Source: an uncultured Collinsella sp. (GTDB lineage: Bacteria; Actinomycetota; Coriobacteriia; Coriobacteriales; Coriobacteriaceae). From it: a DNA stretch of 64,000 nucleotides. Made by a program: the position numbers and the translations under genes. The stretch covers positions 1 through 64,000 of the forward strand of contig UQMW01000004.1 in assembly GCA_900542275.1 (NCBI GenBank), given 5' to 3'. Under the pieces are notes generated by a model. That model ran no database searches and had not been told where the DNA came from. It was given only the letters and a program-made list of their open reading frames with translations. Below, piece after piece: positions 26,560-34,343 of the stretch (position 1 is the first letter of the stretch; the number at the start of each line of letters is the position of its first letter).

Positions 26560-27444
26560 ATGTCCGATATCGAGAATCTGGCTGGTGACACGCGCCCCAT
26601 TGGCGTATTCGACTCGGGTCTGGGCGGTCTGACGGTTGCACGCGCCATCGCGACGGCGCTGCCGCATGAGTCCGTCTACTATTTCGGCGACACCAAACGC
26701 TGCCCTTATGGCACTCGCACCGAGGACGAGGTGCGCTCGTTTGCACTGCAGGCGGGCCGCTGGCTGTCGAAGCACGACGTCAAGATCATGGTCATCGCCT
26801 GCAACACGGCGACTGCAGCGGCCTTGCGTCTGGCTCAGCAAGTACTCGACGTCCCCGTCATCGGTGTAATTGCACCGGGCGCACGCGCGGCAATCAACAG
26901 CACCCGCACGCGCCGGGTGGGCGTGCTCGCCACCAACCTCACCATTCGCTCAGGCGCTTACACGCGTGCCATTCAGGACCTGGATGCCGGCGTCGACGTA
27001 TACGGCTGCCCTGCCTCGAGCTTTGTCGAGGTCGTTGAGCACGAGCTCGCCTCGGGCGCACATCTGCAAGAGCAGTGGCTCGAGAACGAGGACATCTTTG
27101 ATACGCCTGCCGTGCGAGCACTGGTCGGCGCCACGGTTGAACCGCTGCGCGATCACGGCATCGATACCGTGGTGCTCGGCTGCACACATTTCCCGCTGCT
27201 TGTGGGGCCTATTCGCCATGCGCTGGGTCCCGGAGTGCGCGTAGTGAGCTCCGCCGAGGAGACCACGCGCGAGCTGACCGATATTCTCACGCGCCGCGAA
27301 CAGCTGGCGGGCGACGCAGCCGAGCCGCAGCATCGCTTTGCCACTACGTCTGACAACATTGCCGAGTTTGCGGTGGCGGGTAGCTTTATCTTTGGCCAGC
27401 CGCTCAAAAGCATCGAGCATGTCGATATCGACGAACTGAAATAG
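26560..27444 (+). CDS. murI: Glutamate racemase
   Basis: 294-aa enzyme making D-glutamate for peptidoglycan. Motifs: PIGVFDSGLGGLTVAR, FGDTKRCPYGTR, the first catalytic cysteine in IACNTATAAAL and the second in VLGCTHFPLL. Length slightly above the usual 265-275, with a C-terminal tail of about 30 residues. GGTGAGG lies before the ATG. Confidence 0.96.
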   Translation: MSDIENLAGDTRPIGVFDSGLGGLTVARAIATALPHESVYYFGDTKRCPYGTRTEDEVRSFALQAGRWLSKHDVKIMVIACNTATAAALRLAQQVLDVPVIGVIAPGARAAINSTRTRRVGVLATNLTIRSGAYTRAIQDLDAGVDVYGCPASSFVEVVEHELASGAHLQEQWLENEDIFDTPAVRALVGATVEPLRDHGIDTVVLGCTHFPLLVGPIRHALGPGVRVVSSAEETTRELTDILTRREQLAGDAAEPQHRFATTSDNIAEFAVAGSFIFGQPLKSIEHVDIDELK

Positions 27445-27503
27445 ATATAAGGAAGGTTACCGACCAAAGGCTCACGTTCACCTTTTGCCGAAAGGATTTT
27501 TCT

Positions 27504-28229
27504 ATGGAGTATATGCAGGTCAACCGCGCCAACGGCCGTGCCGCCAACGAACTGCGTCCCGTCAAGCTCACCCGCGGCGTTATGAAGCACGCCCACGGCT
27601 CGTGCCTGGCGGAGTTTGGCGATACGCGCGTGCTGTGCGCTGCAACCATCGAGGAGGGCGTGCCGGGCTGGCGCAAGGGCGCCAAGGCCGGTTGGGTAAC
27701 GGCGGAGTACGCCATGTTGCCGGCATCGACCGGCAAGCGCTGCAAGCGCGAGCACGCCAACCGCAAGGGTCGCTCCATGGAGATTGAGCGTCTGATTGGC
27801 CGTAGCCTGCGCACCGTCGTCAACATGAAGGCGCTCGGCGAGTATACCGTCACCGTCGACTGCGACGTGATTCAGGCAGATGGCGGCACGCGAACGGCGA
27901 GCATTACCGGCGCCTGGGTGGCACTGCACGACGCCCTTGCCATGTGGGTCGAGGCGGGTAAGCTCGAGCGCATCCCACTCACAGGCCAGGTCGCCGCGAT
28001 TTCCATGGGCGTTGTCGACGGCAACACCCTGCTCGACCTGGATTATTCCGAGGACAGTCACGCCGAGGTCGACATGAACCTTGTCGCCACCGATACCGGT
28101 GAGATGATCGAGCTCCAGGGCACCGGCGAGCAGGCGCCCTTCGACCGCAAGCGCCTCAATGCCCTGCTCGATTTGGGCGACAAGGGCATTGCCGAGCTCA
28201 TCGAGCTCCAGCGCCAAGCCCTCGCCTAA
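27504..28229 (+). CDS. rph: Ribonuclease PH
   Basis: 241-aa phosphorolytic 3'-5' exoribonuclease that trims tRNA 3' ends. Visible: RANGRAANELRPVKLTRGVM, GSCLAEFGDTRVLCAATIE, the RNA-binding GRSMEIERLIGRSLR and DCDVIQADGGTRTASITGAW. AAAGGA lies 7 nt before the ATG. It overlaps no neighbour and is followed by a 12-bp hairpin. Confidence 0.97.
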   Translation: MEYMQVNRANGRAANELRPVKLTRGVMKHAHGSCLAEFGDTRVLCAATIEEGVPGWRKGAKAGWVTAEYAMLPASTGKRCKREHANRKGRSMEIERLIGRSLRTVVNMKALGEYTVTVDCDVIQADGGTRTASITGAWVALHDALAMWVEAGKLERIPLTGQVAAISMGVVDGNTLLDLDYSEDSHAEVDMNLVATDTGEMIELQGTGEQAPFDRKRLNALLDLGDKGIAELIELQRQALA

Positions 28230-28268
28230 CCTGCCAAAAAGGGACAGGTTTATTTTGGCAGGTTTTAT
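28228..28268 (+). terminator. Terminator after rph
   Basis: AACCTGCCAAAA (28228-28239) pairs perfectly with TTTTGGCAGGTT (28253-28264), followed by TTAT. The loop holds GGGACAGG, as in other intergenic repeats of this genome. Confidence 0.65.
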
Positions 28269-28372
28269 CTGGGAAAACGTCGAAGTATAAGACTGCCGCT
28301 GATTAAGAGGGGGAGAGGCCGAGGCCTCGTCGTCCTCAACACGGCATTGCTATAGAGACAAGGAGGCCAGCT

Positions 28373-29014
28373 ATGGCACTTGAGAAGATCGACATCGACA
28401 CCCTCGACCCGGCGGCGACCATTGTCGTGGCAACGGGCAACGCCCATAAGCTCACCGAGATCGAGGCCATTTTGGGCAAGGTCATGCCCGAGGTTCGCTT
28501 TGTGGCGCTCGGCCAGCTGGGCGATTTTGAGGACCCCGAGGAAAACGGCACGACGTTTTTGGAGAACGCCATCATCAAGGCGCAGGCTGCCGTCGAAGAG
28601 ACGGGGCTCATGGCCATTGCCGACGATTCGGGCCTGGTCGTCGACGCACTGGACGGTGAGCCCGGTGTGTATAGCGCGCGCTACGCGGGCGTTCACGGCG
28701 ACGATGCCGCCAACAACGCCAAGCTGCTCGTGAATCTGGAGGGCGTGGCCGACGAGGACCGCACTGCGCGCTTTATGAGCGTCGTCGCGCTCATCGATAC
28801 GGATGGTTTGGTCACCTATGGCGAGGGCGCCTGCGAGGGCGTTATCGCGCACGAGGGTCGCGGCGATCACGGCTTTGGCTACGACCCGCTGTTCCTGCCG
28901 GTCGACACGCCGGGCAAGACCATGGCCGAGCTGACGGCGGACGAGAAGAACGCCATCAGCCATCGTTTCCACGCGCTCGAGCATCTGTCCGCCAAACTGA
29001 CGGGCGAGGAGTAG
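28373..29014 (+). CDS. rdgB: XTP/dITP diphosphatase (RdgB/HAM1)
   Basis: 213-aa house-cleaning pyrophosphatase that hydrolyses non-canonical purine triphosphates. Signature pieces: VVATGNAHKLTEIEAIL, ENAIIKAQAAVEETGL, IADDSGLVVDALDGEPGVYS, GHGYDP-like HGFGYDPLFLP and the ISHRFHAL end. AGGAGG lies before the ATG. It overlaps nothing and is 3 nt from dtd, so the two are co-translated. Confidence 0.95.
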   Translation: MALEKIDIDTLDPAATIVVATGNAHKLTEIEAILGKVMPEVRFVALGQLGDFEDPEENGTTFLENAIIKAQAAVEETGLMAIADDSGLVVDALDGEPGVYSARYAGVHGDDAANNAKLLVNLEGVADEDRTARFMSVVALIDTDGLVTYGEGACEGVIAHEGRGDHGFGYDPLFLPVDTPGKTMAELTADEKNAISHRFHALEHLSAKLTGEE

Positions 29015-29017
29015 GCC

Positions 29018-29464
29018 GTGCGTGCGGTGGTGCAGCGCGTACTCAACGCCGGCGTGACGGTCGACGGCGAGTGCGTGGGCAAAATTGGGCGCGGCTATCT
29101 GGTGCTGCTGGGCGTGGGCCACGGCGACACGCGCGCCGAGGCCGATAAGCTGTGGGGCAAGCTCCGCGGCTTGCGCATTAACGAGGACGAGAACGGCAAG
29201 ACCAACCTGGCACTTGCCGATGTCGACGGCGAGGTTCTCGTAGTGTCGCAGTTCACGCTGTTCGCCGATTGCCGTCACGGCCGCCGCCCATCGTTTACGG
29301 ATGCCGGCGCCCCCGATGTCGCCAACGAGCTCTACGAGTACTTCCTGACGCTCGTTCGTCAAGATGTCGAACACGTGGCGCACGGCATCTTTGGCGCCGA
29401 CATGAAGGTCAGCCTCGTCAACGACGGCCCGTTTACCATCGTTCTCGATACGGACAACCTGTAA
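29018..29464 (+). CDS. dtd: D-aminoacyl-tRNA deacylase
   Basis: 148-aa editing enzyme that removes D-amino acids from tRNA. It begins MRAVVQRVLNAGVTVDGE, has the SQFTLFADCRHGRRPSF motif and the cross-subunit GP element NDGPFTIVLDTDN. The GTG start at 29018 comes 3 nt after the rdgB stop, with GAGGAG inside the end of rdgB as ribosome site. Confidence 0.96.
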   Translation: MRAVVQRVLNAGVTVDGECVGKIGRGYLVLLGVGHGDTRAEADKLWGKLRGLRINEDENGKTNLALADVDGEVLVVSQFTLFADCRHGRRPSFTDAGAPDVANELYEYFLTLVRQDVEHVAHGIFGADMKVSLVNDGPFTIVLDTDNL

Positions 29465-29497
29465 GCAGTCAATTTGGGACGGGGCTTATTTAGCTAC

Positions 29498-29527
29498 TTG
29501 CGTATGGCGGCAGCAGGGTGCTATAGT
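29498..29527 (+). promoter_or_regulatory. Promoter of veg-ispE
   Basis: TTGCGT (29498-29503) and TATAGT (29522-29527) are 18 bp apart, 68 nt before the veg start. Confidence 0.6.
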
Positions 29528-29594
29528 ATTAGAGTTTTGTCTATCTTAGGGGTATTATCCCCTTTTTGAATTGCACCTTCTGGAGGCCCTGTTC

Positions 29595-29891
29595 ATGGAA
29601 GAGATGGAAGTCAATCACGTCGACGACATCCACGAGAAGCTGACCGATATGGTGGGCGATCGCGTCAAGGTGAAGGCCAACATGGGCCGCACCCGCGTCG
29701 TCGAGCGCATGGGCACCATCAAGAGCGTCCACCCCGCCGTCTTTATCGTCGAGGTTGACGAGCGTCGCGGCCGCAAGTCGCGTCAGTCCTACCAGTATAT
29801 CGATGTCCTCACCGGTCAGGTCGAGCTGTTCGACCCCGAGAGCGGCGAGCATATCTTTACTCCGCTCGGCAATCAGCTCGAGGAGCACTAG
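29595..29891 (+). CDS. veg: Veg family protein
   Basis: 98-aa protein of the Veg (DUF1021) family, small SH3-like proteins of Gram-positive bacteria whose Bacillus member affects biofilm genes and spore outgrowth. Recognised by KLTDMVGDRVKVKANMGRTR and IKSVHPAVFIVEVDE. The C terminus after RQSYQYIDVLTGQVELFD is longer than in Bacillus. TGGAGG lies before the ATG at 29595; an upstream in-frame ATG would overlap that site. The veg-ispE order matches that of Bacillus. Confidence 0.88.
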   Translation: MEEMEVNHVDDIHEKLTDMVGDRVKVKANMGRTRVVERMGTIKSVHPAVFIVEVDERRGRKSRQSYQYIDVLTGQVELFDPESGEHIFTPLGNQLEEH

Positions 29892-29893
29892 CG

Positions 29894-30802
29894 GTGACCG
29901 ATCGGTCCCTGACTCTTTCCGCGCCGGCAAAGATTAACCTCTACCTGGGGGTTCATACCGAGCGCGATGACCGCGGCTACCACAGGGTCGATTCCCTGAT
30001 GGCAGCTGTCGGTCTTTCCGATACCGTGACGGTTACGCCGGCACAGGCGCTGACCGTCCAGACGGTTCCGGCATCAGATTTTCCCATGCAAAAGAATACG
30101 GCGTATCGGGCTGCGGTTGCTATGGCCGAGCATTATGGTCGCGAGGCAAACATCTGCGTGACGATTGAGAAGCGCATTCCATTGTGCGCCGGCTTGGGCG
30201 GTCCCTCGACGGATGCGGCCGCGGTCATTGTCGCCTTGGCGGAGCTCTGGGGAATTGATCGCACCGACCCCGCGCTCGACGACATTGCGCGGGGTATTGG
30301 TGCTGACGTTCCCTTCTTTTTGCATGCCAGCCCAGCATTTTACGTGGGTGGGGGAGACGTGCTGGCCACCGAGTACCCCGCACTACCCGCGACGCCCGTC
30401 GTGCTGGTCAAGCCGCGCGAGGCAAGCGTTTCAACAATTGAAGCCTATCGACGTTTTGATGAGACTCCAGCTCCTGCGGACAAGCCCGGAGCGATCGCAT
30501 CTGCCCTTCGCTCGGGAGACGCAGAGGCGGCCTACGCGCTCGTCCACAACAACCTGGGAGTCATTTCCGCGCAGATGGAGCCGCGGATTCAAACGGTGCT
30601 CGACTGGCTTCGTTCACAGGACGGTACCATTGCCGCAAACGTGTGCGGTTCGGGTGCCTGCTCGTTTGCTCTCTGCGATACCGCCGCCACGGCAGTCAAT
30701 CTTGCGGAAGCTGCCCAGCAAAATGGCTGGTGGGCTTATGCAACGGAGCTCGTTTCCGACACGGTTCGCATTGAAGCGCCAAAGAAATATAAATTTCTCT
30801 AG
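29894..30802 (+). CDS. ispE: 4-diphosphocytidyl-2-C-methyl-D-erythritol kinase
   Basis: 302-aa GHMP kinase, fourth step of the MEP isoprenoid route. APAKINLYLGV, the ATP loop PLCAGLGGPSTDAAAV and the C-terminal NVCGSGACSFALCDT are clear. The GTG start is 2 nt after the veg stop, with GAGGAG in the end of veg. ispD and ispF of the same pathway lie at 45-46 kb. Confidence 0.96.
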   Translation: MTDRSLTLSAPAKINLYLGVHTERDDRGYHRVDSLMAAVGLSDTVTVTPAQALTVQTVPASDFPMQKNTAYRAAVAMAEHYGREANICVTIEKRIPLCAGLGGPSTDAAAVIVALAELWGIDRTDPALDDIARGIGADVPFFLHASPAFYVGGGDVLATEYPALPATPVVLVKPREASVSTIEAYRRFDETPAPADKPGAIASALRSGDAEAAYALVHNNLGVISAQMEPRIQTVLDWLRSQDGTIAANVCGSGACSFALCDTAATAVNLAEAAQQNGWWAYATELVSDTVRIEAPKKYKFL

Positions 30803-30839
30803 CATGCGGCGAAAATCTTTGTTACTATAGTCGAGCTAA

Positions 30840-30916
30840 CGGGTTGTGGCTCAGTTTGGTAGAGCACTGCGTTCGGGACGCAGGGGTCGCTGGTTCAAAT
30901 CCAGTCAACCCGACCA
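30840..30916 (+). tRNA. tRNA-Pro(CGG)
   Basis: 77 nt including CCA. The acceptor CGGGTTG pairs with CAACCCG. The anticodon stem CTGCG/CGCAG holds the loop TTCGGGA (anticodon CGG). A TATAGT box lies at 30826-30831. Confidence 0.97.
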
Positions 30917-30926
30917 GAGCATGAGG

Positions 30927-30957
30927 AGGGACCGCTTCTTGCGGTCCCTTTTTTTAG
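30927..30957 (+). terminator. Terminator of tRNA-Pro
   Basis: GGGACCGC-TTCTT-GCGGTCCC followed by seven T. Confidence 0.95.
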
Positions 30958-30963
30958 CTATTG

Positions 30964-30992
30964 TTGTGATACCGCGGCACCCGCGGTATACT
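30964..30992 (+). promoter_or_regulatory. tatA promoter with embedded palindrome
   Basis: TTGTGA (30964-30969) and TATACT (30987-30992), 17 bp apart. The spacer and part of the -10 box form a perfect palindrome, ATACCGCGG-CAC-CCGCGGTAT (30969-30989), a likely operator. Confidence 0.6.
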
Positions 30993-31028
30993 CATTCGAG
31001 CTTGTCTCGCTGTATTGTGGAGGTCTAC

Positions 31029-31304
31029 ATGTTTGGACTGAGGGCTCCTGAGCTCATCATTATTCTCGTTGTTGTCCTGATTATCTTCGGGCCTAAGAAC
31101 CTGCCGAAGCTCGGCAAGTCCCTCGGCTCTACCGTCAAGAATATCCGCGAGGGTATGGAGGGCGACGATAAGGGCGAAACCAAGCAGGCCGAGGACGTTG
31201 TGGTCGAGGAGTCCAAGGAGGACAAGGAGATCGCAGAGCTCGAGGCCAAGCTCGCTGCTGCCAAGCAAAAGAAGGCAGAGGACAGCGACGCGGACGCAGA
31301 GTAG
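31029..31304 (+). CDS. tatA: Twin-arginine translocase subunit TatA
   Basis: 91-aa pore-forming Tat subunit. One N-terminal helix (ELIIILVVVLIIFGPKNLPKLGKSLG, with the FG hinge and PKLGKS amphipathic helix), then an acidic/lysine-rich helical tail (EESKEDKEIAELEAKLAAAK). TGGAGG precedes the ATG. No tatC is in the window, so the Tat genes are dispersed. Confidence 0.94.
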   Translation: MFGLRAPELIIILVVVLIIFGPKNLPKLGKSLGSTVKNIREGMEGDDKGETKQAEDVVVEESKEDKEIAELEAKLAAAKQKKAEDSDADAE

Positions 31305-31329
31305 TCCCATCCCTTTGGGGTGAGCACCT

Positions 31330-31363
31330 GACCGGCTTGCCCGCAGGCTAGCCGGTCTTTTTC
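31330..31363 (+). terminator. Terminator of tatA
   Basis: GACCGGCT...AGCCGGTC followed by TTTTTCGTTTTG. Confidence 0.85.
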
Positions 31364-31410
31364 GTTTTGTTGACAGTTGATCGTTACATCATAGTTGGGG
31401 AGATATCCGT

Positions 31411-31881
31411 ATGGACGCAAGCCAGATCGTACTGACCGCTGAGGGCCGCCAGAAGCTCGTCGAGGAGCTCGCTTGGCGTGAGGGCGATTACGCCAAGGAG
31501 ATCGTCGAGGACATCAAGGAAGCCCGCGCGTTCGGCGACCTTTCGGAGAACTCCGAGTACGACGCCGCCAAGGACAAGCAGGCCCAGAATGCTGCTCGCA
31601 TTGCCGAGATTCAGGCCATCCTCGCCAACGCTCAGGTTGCTGCCACCACGGGCGATCTGACCGTCTCCATCGGTTCCACCGTTTCTCTGATCGATCCCAA
31701 CGGTGAGGTCATGGAAGTCACGCTCGTCGGTACCACCGAGACCAACTCGCTCGAGCACAAGATCTCCAACGAGTCTCCGGTCGGCCATGCCATCATCGGT
31801 CACGGCGAGGGCGACTCCGTCGAGGTTGTTACGCCTTCGGGCAAGACCCGCGTCTACACCATCGCAAAGATCGCACGCTAG
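31411..31881 (+). CDS. greA: Transcription elongation factor GreA
   Basis: 156-aa factor that rescues backtracked RNA polymerase. N-terminal coiled coil with the acidic tip DLSENSEYDAAKDKQ, C-terminal FKBP-like domain with SPVGHAIIGHGEGD. TTGGGGAG precedes the ATG. Normal length. Confidence 0.97.
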   Translation: MDASQIVLTAEGRQKLVEELAWREGDYAKEIVEDIKEARAFGDLSENSEYDAAKDKQAQNAARIAEIQAILANAQVAATTGDLTVSIGSTVSLIDPNGEVMEVTLVGTTETNSLEHKISNESPVGHAIIGHGEGDSVEVVTPSGKTRVYTIAKIAR

Positions 31882-31907
31882 ACCACGGTCCCGCGTAAAG
31901 GTATGTT

Positions 31908-31945
31908 TTCGCTCCCTGGGACCGAATCCTGGGGAGCGTTTTAAT
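31908..31945 (+). terminator. Terminator of greA
   Basis: CGCTCCC...GGGGAGCG followed by TTTTAATTT, immediately before lysS. Confidence 0.85.
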
Positions 31946-31960
31946 TTGAGGAGCTAACTT

Positions 31961-33925
31961 ATGGCAGAGAACCAGAACGCCGCCGATCAGGCATCGACGC
32001 TCAACGACGAGCGCGCCACCCGCCTGGCCAAGCGCGCCGCCCTGTTCGAGGCGGGCCAGAACCCCTATCCCGAGCACTCCGAGATTGAGGACTACGTCGT
32101 CGACATTGAGACTAAGTACGCCGAGCTCACCGATGGCGAGGACACCGAGGACGTCGTGAAGATCGGCGGCCGTGTGGTCGCCAAGCGCGGTCAGGGCAAG
32201 ATCATGTTCATCGTCGTGCGCGACGCGACCGGCGAGATCCAGCTGTTCTGCCGCATCAACGATATGGACGAGGCCGCCTGGAATACGCTCAAGGCCCTCG
32301 ACCTGGGCGATATCCTGGGCGTGACCGGCGTGGTCGTGCGTACCAAGCGTGGTCAGCTTTCCGTTGCCCCCAAGAGCGCGACGCTGCTGTCCAAGGCCGT
32401 TCGCCCGCTGCCCGAGAAGTTCCACGGTCTCTCCGACAAGGAGACCCGCTATCGTCAGCGTTATGTCGACCTGATCGCCAACGACGACGTTCGCGAGACC
32501 TTCCGCAAGCGCTCGCAGATCCTCTCCACGTTCCGCCGCTTTATGGAGTCCGATGGCTACATGGAGGTCGAGACTCCTATCCTGCAGACCATCCAGGGCG
32601 GAGCTACTGCCAAGCCGTTCATCACGCACTTCAACGCGCTCGATCAGGAGTGCTACCTGCGTATCGCCACCGAGCTGCACCTCAAGCGCTGCATCGTCGG
32701 CGGCTTTGAGCGCATTTTCGAGATCGGCCGCATCTTCCGCAACGAGGGTATGGACCTTACCCATAACCCCGAGTTCACCACGATGGAGGCCTACCGCGCC
32801 TTCTCCGATCTCGAGGGCATGAAGGCGCTCGCCCAGGGTGTCATTAAGGCCGCTAACAAGGCTATCGGCAACCCCGAGGTTATTGAGTACCAGGGCCAGA
32901 CCATCGACCTTTCTGGTGAGTGGGCAAGCCGTTCCATGACCGATATCGTCTCTGACGTGATTGGTAAGCAGGTCACCATCGACACGCCGGTTGAGGAGCT
33001 TGCTGCCGCCGCACGCGAGAAGGGCCTGGAGATTAAGCCCGAGTGGACCGCCGGCAAGATCATCGCCGAGATCTATGACGAGCTGGGCGAGGACACCATC
33101 GTCAACCCCACCTTCGTGTGCGATTACCCCATCGAGGTTAGCCCGCTTGCCAAGCGCTTTGAGGATGATCCGCGCCTGACCCATCGCTTTGAGCTGGTCA
33201 TCGCCGGTCACGAGTACGCCAACGCGTTCTCCGAGCTCAACGACCCGGTCGACCAGGCCGAGCGCTTCGCCGCCCAGATGGCCGAGAAGGCCGGTGGCGA
33301 CGATGAGGCCATGGAGTACGACGAGGATTACGTGCGCGCCCTCGAGTACGGTATGCCTCCCGCGGGTGGCATCGGCATCGGTATCGACCGCGTGGTCATG
33401 CTGCTCACCAACCAGGCTTCCATCCGCGACGTGCTGCTGTTCCCGCACATGAAGCCCGAGAAGGGTTTCCAGTCCGGTGCCGCTGCTGCCAAAGCTGCCG
33501 AGGCCGGCAACACCGCGAGCCCCTTCGTCAAGCCGCTCAAGCCCACGGTTGATTATTCCAAGATTGCCGTCGAGCCGCTGTTTGAGGAGTTCGTCGACTT
33601 TGATACCTTCTCCAAGAGCGACTTCCGCGCCGTGAAGGTCAAGGCATGCGAGGCCGTCAAGAAGTCCAAGAAGCTGCTGAACTTTACGCTCGATGACGGC
33701 ACCGGCACCGACCGCACCATCCTCTCCGGCATTCACGATTATTACGAGCCCGAGGATCTGGTCGGCAAGACCCTGCTCGCCATCACCAACCTGCCTCCGC
33801 GCAAGATGATGGGCATCCCAAGCTGCGGTATGCTCATCAGCGCCATCCACGAGGAGGAGGGCGAGGAGCGTCTCAACCTGATCCAGCTCGACGCTTCCAT
33901 CCCTGCCGGCGCGAAGATGTACTAA
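31961..33925 (+). CDS. lysS: Lysyl-tRNA synthetase (class II) with C-terminal tRNA-binding domain
   Basis: 654-aa enzyme charging tRNA-Lys. N-terminal OB-fold anticodon domain (residues 65-160, GRVVAKRGQGKIMFIVVRDA), catalytic core with motif 2 FERIFEIGRIFRNEGMD and motif 3 GIGIGIDRVVMLL. Class II LysRS normally ends at about 500 residues. Here an Ala-rich linker (about 505-535) leads to an extra domain of about 118 residues with FRAVKVKACEAV, ILSGIHDYYEPEDLVGK and PPRKMMGIPSCGML. That domain matches the EMAP/Trbp111 tRNA-binding fold seen at the end of MetRS. The fusion lies in one uninterrupted frame. Confidence 0.96.
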   Translation: MAENQNAADQASTLNDERATRLAKRAALFEAGQNPYPEHSEIEDYVVDIETKYAELTDGEDTEDVVKIGGRVVAKRGQGKIMFIVVRDATGEIQLFCRINDMDEAAWNTLKALDLGDILGVTGVVVRTKRGQLSVAPKSATLLSKAVRPLPEKFHGLSDKETRYRQRYVDLIANDDVRETFRKRSQILSTFRRFMESDGYMEVETPILQTIQGGATAKPFITHFNALDQECYLRIATELHLKRCIVGGFERIFEIGRIFRNEGMDLTHNPEFTTMEAYRAFSDLEGMKALAQGVIKAANKAIGNPEVIEYQGQTIDLSGEWASRSMTDIVSDVIGKQVTIDTPVEELAAAAREKGLEIKPEWTAGKIIAEIYDELGEDTIVNPTFVCDYPIEVSPLAKRFEDDPRLTHRFELVIAGHEYANAFSELNDPVDQAERFAAQMAEKAGGDDEAMEYDEDYVRALEYGMPPAGGIGIGIDRVVMLLTNQASIRDVLLFPHMKPEKGFQSGAAAAKAAEAGNTASPFVKPLKPTVDYSKIAVEPLFEEFVDFDTFSKSDFRAVKVKACEAVKKSKKLLNFTLDDGTGTDRTILSGIHDYYEPEDLVGKTLLAITNLPPRKMMGIPSCGMLISAIHEEEGEERLNLIQLDASIPAGAKMY

Positions 33926-33928
33926 CTA

Positions 33929-33955
33929 GTTACGCGGTTCTACGAACCGCGTAAC
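33929..33955 (+). repeat. Perfect palindrome directly after lysS
   Basis: GTTACGCGGTTC-TAC-GAACCGCGTAAC starts 4 nt after the stop codon. There is no T-run, so it is more likely an mRNA 3' stem or a dyad than a full terminator. Confidence 0.7.
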
Positions 33956-34003
33956 GGCTCGACGCTGCGCGGGCCGCATTTGGACAATCTGACGTTCAAC
34001 TTC

Positions 34004-34036
34004 AAGGGCGCGACCAGAAGGTCAGCGCCCTTTCGT
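34004..34036 (+). terminator. Intrinsic terminator downstream of lysS
   Basis: AAGGGCGCGACC-AGAA-GGTCAGCGCCCTT followed by TCGTTT. Confidence 0.75.
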
Positions 34037-34171
34037 TTCACGTCACCTTGTCTCAAATGCAGCCCGCTCGCTGACTTATGCTCAACCTGCGGCGCCATTT
34101 TGCTTGAAGGCACCTTGCTCACTCTGGCGGGCTTTCGCTGTCCGTCCTCCACCTGTGGTATTGCCCTGGTT

Positions 34172-34217
34172 GGCACTCAGGGACGTTCCTCTTGTGCCGG
34201 CACTTGGGGACGGTCCT
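34172..34217. repeat. Short tandem direct repeat, 27-bp period
   Basis: GGCACTCAGGGACGTTCCT and GGCACTTGGGGACGGTCCT, differing at three positions, separated by CTTGTGCC. Confidence 0.6.
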
Positions 34218-34343
34218 AGCCGCCTGGGGTCTACCGGCGCATTGGGGGTTTACGCCTTCCATGCATGACAGTCGTCTCTTTTATGTTTCCTTTAGCCGTC
34301 ACTGCCTAGGATGGGGGTTAGTCGGCAGGAAGGGAGCGCCTAT

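Larger units (their letters stand above)
33926..34343. other. Intergenic region between lysS and the ThrE-like gene
   Basis: No gene recognised. It begins with a perfect 12-bp hairpin (33929-33955), then a terminator (34004-34036), then two imperfect 19-nt direct repeats (34172-34190 and 34199-34217, both starting GGCACT). Confidence 0.7.

Noticed and set aside
31829..33850. 673-codon frame antisense to lysS
   Set aside because: Shadow of lysS; low-complexity Leu/Gly/Asp composition.
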